A stretch of 5,467 bases of DNA from Myxococcales bacterium (GTDB lineage: Bacteria > Myxococcota > Bradymonadia > REDH01), in assembly GCA_018970625.1 (NCBI GenBank), contig JAGWVZ010000276.1, forward strand, positions 1-5,467. Reading direction: 5' to 3'. Of the stretch, positions 1-5,467 are shown one piece after another. Numbering within the stretch: the first letter of the stretch is position 1; the number at the start of each line of letters is the position of its first letter. The position numbers and the translations under genes are program-made. The notes beneath the pieces are model-generated. The model did not search any database and was not told the DNA's origin. It was given only the letters and a program-made list of their open reading frames with translations.

Positions 1-69
1 TTGTCCGTTACGCATGACGGTTACGACAGACAATACTCTCAAGCACTCTTCGGAAAACGCGTCAAACCT
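1..69 (-). other. Region downstream of the PqqD gene; possible 5' end of another gene
   Basis: After the pqqD stop there is no terminator-like hairpin with a T-run. On the minus strand the frame that continues in phase with pqqD stays open to the left edge and reads ...FDAFSEECLRVLSVVTVMRNGQ. Possible starts are TTG at 38-40 or 29-31 or ATG at 13-15; none has a convincing ribosome site, since GAAGAG lies only 3 bases before the first TTG. The piece is too short to assign a family. It may be the start of the gene that would define the PqqD pathway, or simply spacer. Confidence 0.2.
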
Positions 70-348
70 TCATTCCACAACAGCGATCACCCGCAAAGCC
101 TGTAACTCCTGCAGCAGGTTCTCGACATCACGTGCGATCTCGGCCGCGTCGCCTTCGAATTCCTTCATCAACTCGTATACCAGTGACTCCCGCGTCATAC
201 CCTCCCCCTCACACAACGCCCATACGCGAGTGGCTATTGGGTCGAGCAAATGCAAACGTGAGTCCTGTGGGGTCACGACTGCGGCTTCGCCAGCGATCAC
301 CGAGGATGCAGCGTCCGGGTGCTGTCGGTATCTCATACGTTGACTCAT
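70..348 (-). CDS. PqqD family protein (stand-alone RiPP recognition element-like)
   Basis: This is a 92-residue protein with the PqqD fold over nearly its full length. It has RHP-like RQHPDA at 8-13, GEAAVV at 20-25, the HLLDPIATRVWALC segment at 33-46 that matches the family's 'vyvLNptaarIWeL' block, and a C-terminal helix DVENLLQELQ at 74-83. PqqD proteins are small winged-helix peptide chaperones that bind RiPP precursor leaders and hand them to a modifying enzyme; others act in HPr-kinase-like or uncharacterised clusters. The start is ATG at 346-348 with a purine-rich GAGAGA directly upstream, a modest ribosome site; Met5 (334-336) is an alternative. It lies 106 bases after the M16 pair on the same strand, without an obvious terminator between. 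No precursor of the PqqA type is visible. Family assignment is confident; the pathway is not, because the next gene downstream is out of the window. Confidence 0.88.
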   Translation of the reverse strand: MSQRMRYRQHPDAASSVIAGEAAVVTPQDSRLHLLDPIATRVWALCEGEGMTRESLVYELMKEFEGDAAEIARDVENLLQELQALRVIAVVE

Positions 349-357
349 TCTCTCTGT

Positions 358-438
358 TCACACGCCATCGGTAGTGCCCGATGGGCCACATCCAACGTGT
401 ACCGACTGACATACAGGGTCAATAAACGCGGCCTTCAA
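358..438 (-). CDS. Candidate micro-ORF, 26 residues, possible RiPP-like precursor peptide
   Basis: A short frame fills most of the gap between the M16 partner gene and the PqqD gene. From TTG (436-438) it encodes 26 residues: basic start KAAFIDP, Cys10, then GCGPSGTTDGV containing Cys17, and a TGA at 358-360 only 9 bases before the pqqD ATG. The frame is open back to 468 (36 residues) but offers no ATG or GTG. Position directly before an RRE-type protein, two Cys, and a Gly/Ser/Thr-rich tail ending near Asp-Gly resemble small RiPP precursors, some of which carry a K-x-x-F/Y-x-x-P leader motif. Against it: no clear Shine-Dalgarno site, a very short leader, and an inverted repeat in the same bases that may be the real function. 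I do not recognise a family. Treat as a hypothesis. Confidence 0.25.
   Translation of the reverse strand: MKAAFIDPVCQSVHVGCGPSGTTDGV
365..384 (-). promoter_or_regulatory. Perfect 7-bp inverted repeat upstream of the PqqD gene
   Basis: CCATCGG and CCGATGG are separated by 6 bases, forming a perfect dyad whose near edge is 16 bases before the pqqD ATG. In RNA it would form a GC-rich stem with a 6-base loop, close to the ribosome site. It lacks a U-tract, so it is not a normal intrinsic terminator. It could be an operator, an mRNA leader hairpin that tunes pqqD translation or protects the message end, or chance; it overlaps the 3' part of the candidate micro-ORF. Confidence 0.35.
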
Positions 439-454
439 TTTTTGATTCTGCAGG

Positions 455-1798
455 TCAGTGCAGGCTCGTCAGCCGGATCGGCAACGATACCAGCGGCTCG
501 TGAAGCTGTTTCCACTGTGCGCTTCGAAGACCGCCAGTCAGCGCAGCCACCACCGTGACGGGTCCGGCTCCCCACGCATAATGCCGCCCTGCAAGCAGCA
601 TCTCGTCGCGCGTCAACGACTGAATACGTGCCGGATGGGCCCACAGGTCGCTGACCGGTACGCCCAGTGTGCGCAGCTGCAGCGCGCCCGCCAGTCGTTG
701 CCGAACGGTCTCGAGCGCCACCAGATGCTGACCCAGAACATGCGATTTGGTGTCATCGATCCACCGCTCATCCGGTGGATTCGAGTGAAACGTCTCCCAG
801 CATTGTCGAGCTGTATCAATGACATGAGCCACTTTTGACGCCTCTGGTGCGGTGCTCATGGTCCACATCGACTGGTCCGGATCAGGCGACAATCCCGTGC
901 CCACCTCATACGACAACCCCTCTTCCGAACGGATTCGTTTCACCAGTGGAGAGCGAAAACCCGACCCGAACGCCGCTGCGTGCAGGCACACCGCGGACCA
1001 GTTCTCTGCGCTCGTCGACGGCGCCGAGCCCACCAACACGACCGATGCCTGACCGCTACCCTGAAACGGTAACGCCGACAGGTGGCCCCACGCCGGGGAC
1101 GGTCGCGACGGACGCAGCCCGCCATGGCGCGGCCATCGGTCGCGCAACGCTGTAAACCATGGCTGAACCGCATCCACCCAGCACTCTGGTCGGTCAGCCC
1201 AGATACCGACCAGCGCTCGTGCACCAAAAACGCGCCGCCTCGCCTCGTCCAATTGCGCCGTCGTCATCGCCTTTCGCGTCGCCCGGGTACCGTCCACGGG
1301 CAGCCCCCACGTGGTCTGCGACACTGGCCAGAGCGTCGGCGACAGCAGGCGCTGCGTCAGGCCACTCGGCTCTTCGAGCGACATCGACACCGTGCTGGCC
1401 GTTTCTTCCCGCAGTCGCCGCCATTCAACGGGTAAGTCAGCCGGCTCCGTCAACATCTCGGCCACAAGCTGCAGACCCTCGCCGACGCGGCTCTCCAGCA
1501 TGCGCACATCCAGCGTCGTCACCGTGCGATGCACCCGCAGCGACACACTCACCCCGTGACGCTCCAACGCGGCGTACATCTCCTCACGCGACCGTTGCCG
1601 TGTGCCTCGGTCCAACATCTCCATCGCCATCCACGTCAGGCCACACTGCTCGCCGTCCTCGCAAGCCCCGGTGAGCCAGACAACCCGAATTCCCATGGCA
1701 CCGAATGACGGTCCTGCCGACAGCACCAACTCGTCGTCCTCTCCACCACCGCGCAGAGGCGTCGCTTCGACCTGCATCGGTTGAATCACCATGCTCAT
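455..1798 (-). CDS. M16 family peptidase-like protein, non-catalytic partner subunit
   Basis: This 447-residue protein aligns with M16 subunits in length and layout but has a destroyed zinc site. Where the family has G-x-A-H-x-x-E-H, it has GLTWMAME (residues 53-60), so the metal ligands are Trp56 and Glu60 and the general base is Met59. The following DRGT (63-66) is preserved. In the C-terminal domain (about 245-420) the segment FRSPLVKRIRSEEGLSYEV keeps the Arg290/Tyr297 pair that binds the substrate backbone in M16 enzymes. This is the usual state of the regulatory subunit in heterodimeric M16 peptidases, so its inferred role is to complete the active site of the upstream gene product. No signal peptide or membrane segment is visible. 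Its ATG shares four bases (ATGA) with the stop of the catalytic subunit and has AGGAG 7 bases upstream, so translation is coupled and strong. The family call is sure; the heterodimer is inferred. Confidence 0.93.
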   Translation of the reverse strand: MSMVIQPMQVEATPLRGGGEDDELVLSAGPSFGAMGIRVVWLTGACEDGEQCGLTWMAMEMLDRGTRQRSREEMYAALERHGVSVSLRVHRTVTTLDVRMLESRVGEGLQLVAEMLTEPADLPVEWRRLREETASTVSMSLEEPSGLTQRLLSPTLWPVSQTTWGLPVDGTRATRKAMTTAQLDEARRRVFGARALVGIWADRPECWVDAVQPWFTALRDRWPRHGGLRPSRPSPAWGHLSALPFQGSGQASVVLVGSAPSTSAENWSAVCLHAAAFGSGFRSPLVKRIRSEEGLSYEVGTGLSPDPDQSMWTMSTAPEASKVAHVIDTARQCWETFHSNPPDERWIDDTKSHVLGQHLVALETVRQRLAGALQLRTLGVPVSDLWAHPARIQSLTRDEMLLAGRHYAWGAGPVTVVAALTGGLRSAQWKQLHEPLVSLPIRLTSLH

Positions 1799-3102
1799 TC
1801 GTTCTCTCCTGCGGCACCGTTCGGTTCACCGGTCAGCTCCCACCGCGTGCTCGTCAACAGTCGCCGCGCGATCTCCGCCACCTGCGCCGCCGTCACGTTC
1901 ACGATCTGGTCGGCCAACTCGAATCCGGCGATAAAATCATCATGCACAATCCAGCTCTCCCCCATCCACTCAGCGCGCGATGAGGTCGATGCCAGAGCAA
2001 GGGCATCGGCTGTGCGAATCCGAATTTGCGCCGCTTCCAGCTCGTCGGACGTGGGACCTTCATCGGCCAGTCGCTGCAGCGTCGACAGAATCACCTCGCG
2101 CACCTCATCGGCCTCAACGTCTGGCAAAAGGGTCGCCCGAATATCGAACACGCACGCGTCACGATGCTGGGCCAGAGACACCTGAACATCATTCACGAGC
2201 TCTCGCCGCACCTCCAGCTCCAGCGGGATGCGTGAGGCGTCGCCGCCGCCCACCACCTCATAGAACATGCACCACGCGGGGAAAACGGCGTCGCGCGCCG
2301 AAGGCCCGGGCCAACCTGTCACAAAACGGGGCGTGGTCGTCGCGATCGGCACCGACTTCTTCCACGCATCACTGAATCGCGTCGGCGCAGGGCCTGCAGG
2401 GGCAGGGCGTCTGGAAAGACCACCAAAGTACTTCGCTACAAGGCGCTGCGCCTCTTCGGGCGATAGATTTCCGCACAGCACGACCGCCGTGCACTCGCTC
2501 ACGTAGTGATTCCGATAGAACCCACGAATGCCCTCCGCGCTGTAGCCTGCGATGTCGGCAGCCCAGCCTATCGTTGGCCACGAGTACGGCGCGCTGTCCA
2601 TGGTCAGCTGGTAGAACAGCTCGTGAAGGACCGAGTCGGGGTCGCTCTCGACTACCTGCCTTCGCTCATTCGCCACCACGTCGCGCTCCGTCTGAAACAC
2701 CTCAGGCGTGATGTTCAGATTTGCCAGACGGTCGGCCTCCAGCTCCATCGCTTCTTCGACGCCACCCGGGGCCACGGTGCACATGTACATCGTGTAATCG
2801 AGCCAGGTGGCCGCATTGATGGACGCACCCAGCCGCTCCATACGGCCATCAAATTCGCCGTCCGGCACGGCGTGCGTGCCCCGGAACATCAGGTGCTCCA
2901 GCATGTGAGCCATGCCGGTTGCACCGGGACTCTCCCACGCCGACCCGACCTTTACCCAGGCCTGAATGGTCACGACCGTGTCGCGCGGATCAGACCAAAC
3001 CGCCCAACGAATGCCGTTTTCGAGACTACCAGAGTGGACTGTGCTGCGCGCAAGGGTGCCTGCGCTCGGCAGGGGCAACGGTTCAGGGATGACGATAGAC
3101 AA
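1795..3102 (-). CDS. M16 family zinc metallopeptidase, catalytic subunit
   Basis: This 435-residue protein has the usual length of a single-chain M16B (processing-peptidase-like) subunit. The inverted zinc motif is HMLEH at residues 66-70: His66 and His70 are zinc ligands and Glu69 is the general base. The third ligand is Glu146 in the typical ERDVVANERR context, 76 residues after His70, so the site is complete. The N-terminal M16 domain spans about 22-165 and the C-terminal domain about 190-375, with a GGGDASR segment before the region that usually holds an Arg/Tyr pair; here that reads RRELVNDV and the Tyr is missing. No signal peptide is visible, so a cytoplasmic location is likely. The start is TTG at 3100-3102, chosen because GAGG sits 6 bases upstream and the frame lacks an earlier convincing start; it overlaps the S41 gene by 20 bases. 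It overlaps the next M16 gene by 4 bases, implying balanced production of two partners. The natural substrate cannot be read from the sequence. Confidence 0.95.
   Translation of the reverse strand: MSIVIPEPLPLPSAGTLARSTVHSGSLENGIRWAVWSDPRDTVVTIQAWVKVGSAWESPGATGMAHMLEHLMFRGTHAVPDGEFDGRMERLGASINAATWLDYTMYMCTVAPGGVEEAMELEADRLANLNITPEVFQTERDVVANERRQVVESDPDSVLHELFYQLTMDSAPYSWPTIGWAADIAGYSAEGIRGFYRNHYVSECTAVVLCGNLSPEEAQRLVAKYFGGLSRRPAPAGPAPTRFSDAWKKSVPIATTTPRFVTGWPGPSARDAVFPAWCMFYEVVGGGDASRIPLELEVRRELVNDVQVSLAQHRDACVFDIRATLLPDVEADEVREVILSTLQRLADEGPTSDELEAAQIRIRTADALALASTSSRAEWMGESWIVHDDFIAGFELADQIVNVTAAQVAEIARRLLTSTRWELTGEPNGAAGENE
1806..1810 (-). promoter_or_regulatory. Ribosome binding site (AGGAG) of the M16 partner gene
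   Basis: AGGAG on the minus strand, 7 bases before the ATG at 1796-1798 and inside the end of the catalytic M16 gene. It fixes the start and shows that the ATGA overlap is a true coupled junction. Confidence 0.85.
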
Positions 3103-5467
3103 ACAGAACCTCGGCAGAGGTGGCGCGGTTGGAGTCCCGGGCCACGATCGTGATGCGATTCATGCCGGGCTGCAAGGGGAGCGTTTGCTCAAGCTGCGCT
3201 TCGGCCTGACCGACGTACTCGTATGCACGCTTCAGCGAGCGGGTGCGACGGGGCGACACCAGACTGTCCACGAACACATAATAGTCCAGCACACTCTCGT
3301 CATCCGACACCAGCGCCTGCACTTCGTAGGTCGCGTCCCGTGTCTCGTGCGCAGTCGAGCGAACGTCGATCTGCGGGGGCTGCAGCGACGCCATCGGCGC
3401 AGGCGCAGGCACATCGGAGGGGTCACCGCTCACCGTTCGGATCTCTGCCGACGATAACCAGCCCTCCTCACCAGCCCACCGCACGTGCACCCAGTTGCCG
3501 ACGATCCGGTCCGTCCGCAGCACCGTCCCTGCCGGGACATCCAGACGACGAGGCGCATGGTCGAATGTGGAGCCACGCAGGGCTGTGTTGACCAGCACTT
3601 CCACCACACCGTCACTGGCCACCGGGGTTGCCGTGTTGGCTGCCGCCAGCGGAATGCGCAGCTCCTCCACCAGATACTCCTGAAATACGGTGTCGAACAC
3701 TTCGGCGTTCAGTGCGACCACGTTGTCGGCAGGAGCCGACTGAATGGTGAACTCAAACTCCGAGCGCTGGTGGGCACCTGCCGCCAGAGAGTCCACGTTT
3801 GTGCGGCCAGACCGCAGAAACAACGCGTTGTCCGACCGGTTCCGCAACATGAACACGCTCTCGCCGGCATCGCCTTCTCCGACATTCATCACGTCCAGCA
3901 CGAACCGAATCGTCTCGCCCACCTGCAGCTGCCCGTCTCCGTTACCGCCGACCGAATCATCTACCAGATAGGTCATGCCAAAGTGTGGGCGCTCACGGCC
4001 CTGCACGCGAATCATCAGCTCGCTGGTCTCCTCCAGGGCGATGGTGTCGGCAAACACATGGAATTGAACCGACTCCACACGCGTCGGGTCCTCGATGGGA
4101 ACTTCCAGATCGACCGTCCAGGATGCGGTCTGTCCAGGCTCCAGAACGCCAAAGACAAACTCCCGGTCATCAAACAGCGAATACGAGCTGCTGCTGACTG
4201 CGCGCAGCTGATGCATGGCGCGAGAACCCTGATTCGTGAGCGTCACCGTGACCTCGACGGGCTCACCCGCTGTCAGCTGGTGGTTCTCGCGGTTGGTGGT
4301 GGCGGCGACCGTCACCGGTTGAATCACGGTCTCGCCCTGCGACCAGTCGATATTCTGCTCCTGCATGCGCGCCCGCAACAGGTTCAGCTGCTCCGTGCGA
4401 ATGCGCTCGATTGCCGGCGCCACTTCGCTCATCATCGCGGTCCGTTCCCACGTCTCGTCCGCTTGCACCACAAGCTGCCGGGCGAAGCCAATCTCAAAGT
4501 CCATGCGGAAGGCATCGGGGTCTTCGATCGCGTCCGGGTCTGTCTCCTCCGGTTCGTAGAAATACGAAACCACGGCCTGCGGCGTCTCTTCGGCGGCACT
4601 CACGCGGTCCGACGTCAGCGAGCGCTCATAGTTCGATTCGCTCATTCGATTCTGCGCGTTCGGATACAGGTCGATGTATTCCTCGCTCGCAGATGACGCA
4701 AACACCTGAATATCCGGCACAATACCCACGCCCTGAATCGAGATGTCGCCCGGCGTCAGGTACTGGGCGACCGTCATCTTCAGCGCCGACCCATCCACAA
4801 AGTCGTAGATGTGTTGCACGCTGCCTTTGCCGAAGGTCCGATCGCCAACAATCAGCGCGCGGTTGTGATTCTTGAGTGCACCAGCCACGATCTCACTCGC
4901 CGACGCAGACCCCTGATTCACCAGCACCACAATCGGGTAGTCGGGCTCGGTATCCCTCACCGTGGCCACGCTGTCCTCGCGCCCGTGCTCACCCATCACC
5001 GTGGTGACGATCGTACCCGACTCCAGAAACGCGTCGGACACCCGAATCGCCTGCTGCAGAAGACCGCCCGGGTTGTCGCGCAGGTCCAGCACCAGTCCGC
5101 GAAGCCCTTCCGGTCGGGACGTCAGCTCCGCCAGCGCCGTCCGCAGATCGGTGTACGTATTGTCCTGAAAATCCGTGATCCGAACGTACCCGATCCCGTC
5201 GCCCAGATCCTCGTGCTTCACCGAGTCGATCTCGATCACCTGACGGCGCAGCGTAAACTCATGCGGCTCTGACCAACCCTGACGCATGACCTCCAGCGTG
5301 ACCGTCGTCCCGACGTCCCCCCGCAGGCGCGACACGGCCTCTTCAAGCGGCATGTTGATCGTGGATTCATCGTCGATCTTCACGATCCGGTCGCCCGAGC
5401 GAAGATCCGCGTTCGATGCCGGCGTGTCGGGGATCGGCGACATGATCGTCAGCTGACCATCCCGTAT
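3083..5467 (-). CDS. S41 family C-terminal processing serine protease with PDZ and long beta-domain tail, 5' partial
   Basis: The frame is open to the right edge, so the gene starts outside the window; the Met at 5443 lies inside the PDZ domain and is not the start. Numbering the 794 visible residues from the edge, residues 1-78 are a PDZ domain (GDRIVKIDD) that presents unfolded C-termini. Residues 88-255 are the S41 core, with LDLRDNPGG, GSASASEI and FGKGSVQ. The Ser/Lys dyad is Ser189 (codon 4901-4903) and Lys214 (4826-4828), with Gln218 nearby; all are intact, so it should be active. An acidic linker follows, then two CARDB-like beta-sandwiches (about 383-490 and 496-608), an SH3-like domain (about 620-678), a Pro/Ala linker, and a C-terminal Ig-like domain (about 696-794). 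Such proteases act in the periplasm or on the envelope; any signal peptide is beyond the edge. The architecture recalls what I remember as the MXAN_5808-type myxobacterial family. Its stop overlaps the next gene by 20 bases, indicating an operon. Protease identity is very secure; the substrate is unknown. Confidence 0.95.
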   Translation of the reverse strand: MRDGQLTIMSPIPDTPASNADLRSGDRIVKIDDESTINMPLEEAVSRLRGDVGTTVTLEVMRQGWSEPHEFTLRRQVIEIDSVKHEDLGDGIGYVRITDFQDNTYTDLRTALAELTSRPEGLRGLVLDLRDNPGGLLQQAIRVSDAFLESGTIVTTVMGEHGREDSVATVRDTEPDYPIVVLVNQGSASASEIVAGALKNHNRALIVGDRTFGKGSVQHIYDFVDGSALKMTVAQYLTPGDISIQGVGIVPDIQVFASSASEEYIDLYPNAQNRMSESNYERSLTSDRVSAAEETPQAVVSYFYEPEETDPDAIEDPDAFRMDFEIGFARQLVVQADETWERTAMMSEVAPAIERIRTEQLNLLRARMQEQNIDWSQGETVIQPVTVAATTNRENHQLTAGEPVEVTVTLTNQGSRAMHQLRAVSSSSYSLFDDREFVFGVLEPGQTASWTVDLEVPIEDPTRVESVQFHVFADTIALEETSELMIRVQGRERPHFGMTYLVDDSVGGNGDGQLQVGETIRFVLDVMNVGEGDAGESVFMLRNRSDNALFLRSGRTNVDSLAAGAHQRSEFEFTIQSAPADNVVALNAEVFDTVFQEYLVEELRIPLAAANTATPVASDGVVEVLVNTALRGSTFDHAPRRLDVPAGTVLRTDRIVGNWVHVRWAGEEGWLSSAEIRTVSGDPSDVPAPAPMASLQPPQIDVRSTAHETRDATYEVQALVSDDESVLDYYVFVDSLVSPRRTRSLKRAYEYVGQAEAQLEQTLPLQPGMNRITIVARDSNRATSAEVLFVYRHP
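3109..3112 (-). promoter_or_regulatory. Ribosome binding site (GAGG) deciding the TTG start of the catalytic M16 gene
   Basis: GAGG on the minus strand, 6 bases before TTG at 3100-3102 and within the last codons of the S41 gene. With no ATG nearby before the conserved M16 domain, this spacing is the main reason to accept the TTG start. Confidence 0.7.

Larger units (their letters stand above)
349..454 (-). other. Intergenic region between M16 partner and PqqD genes
   Basis: This is the only sizeable non-coding gap inside the cluster. It starts with an AT-rich patch (AATCAAAAATTGAAGG on the minus strand) right after the M16 stop, then becomes GC-rich. I see no terminator with a T-run. TTGACC at 417-422 could be a -35 box, but no good -10 box follows at 15-18 bases, so a separate pqqD promoter is not supported by eye. 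The gap holds the candidate micro-ORF and the inverted repeat described separately. Confidence 0.6.

Noticed and set aside
7..25. Direct repeat GTTACG at 7-12 and 20-25
   Set aside because: Six-base repeats 13 bases apart are expected by chance and there is no further copy to suggest an array or attachment site.
209..412. 67-codon minus-strand frame starting in the intergenic gap
   Set aside because: It runs through two thirds of the PqqD gene in another frame, is rich in Arg and Trp, and has no ribosome site.
394..422. Possible sigma-70 promoter (TTGACC) before pqqD
   Set aside because: No acceptable -10 hexamer occurs 15-18 bases downstream; the best candidates (CACGTT, TACACG) are too poor.
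358..468. PqqA precursor of pyrroloquinoline quinone
   Set aside because: The short peptide has neither the conserved Glu-x3-Tyr nor any Tyr, so it cannot be a PqqA substrate.
2506..3153. 215-codon plus-strand open frame
   Set aside because: It is antisense to the conserved zinc-site region of the M16 gene, including the HxxEH codons, so the minus strand is clearly the coding one.
3485..4696. 403-codon plus-strand open frame
   Set aside because: It lies fully antisense to the S41 protease, has a His/Arg/Gln-rich composition typical of a shadow frame in GC-rich DNA, and shows no recognisable motif.
5441..5443. ATG as the start of the S41 protease
   Set aside because: The frame continues upstream to the edge as IRDGQLTI, which is the PDZ strand leading into the conserved PDZ loop; starting here would cut the domain.

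Overview
The window is a GC-rich bacterial stretch in which every gene I can support reads on the minus strand, so biological order runs from the right edge to the left. The order is: a large S41-family carboxy-terminal processing protease (5' end cut off by the right edge), a catalytic M16 zinc peptidase, a second M16-type protein that has lost the zinc site, a roughly 100-base gap holding a possible micro-ORF and a perfect inverted repeat, a small PqqD-family protein, and about 70 bases in which a reading frame runs off the left edge. No tRNA, rRNA, CRISPR array, insertion sequence or integrase is visible. The many long plus-strand reading frames are antisense shadows of these genes.

Organism: GC-rich codon use, an S41 protease with a long multi-domain beta-rich tail, and its pairing with two soluble M16 subunits recall Myxococcota/Bradymonadia-type (former Deltaproteobacteria) genomes, where I recall a similar 'MXAN_5808-type' S41 protease. 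This is an inference from style, not a phylogenetic result.

The first three genes look like one translationally coupled unit. The S41 stop overlaps the first M16 gene by 20 bases; that M16 starts at a TTG preceded by GAGG. The two M16 genes overlap by 4 bases (ATGA), with a strong AGGAG site before the second start. The two M16 proteins carry complementary halves of one active site: HxxEH zinc motif in the first, Arg/Tyr substrate-binding pair in the second. This is the arrangement of heterodimeric M16 peptidases.

The most interesting part is at the left. A stand-alone PqqD-like protein, the fold used as a RiPP recognition element, follows the M16 pair. Just upstream of it a 26-codon frame (TTG start) encodes a Cys/Gly/Thr-rich peptide and stops 9 bases before pqqD. 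M16 pairs plus an RRE protein occur in PQQ and subtilosin-type peptide maturation, so an undescribed RiPP-like system is a reasonable hypothesis. The maturation enzyme that would settle it, if any, lies outside the window, and the peptide start is weak.
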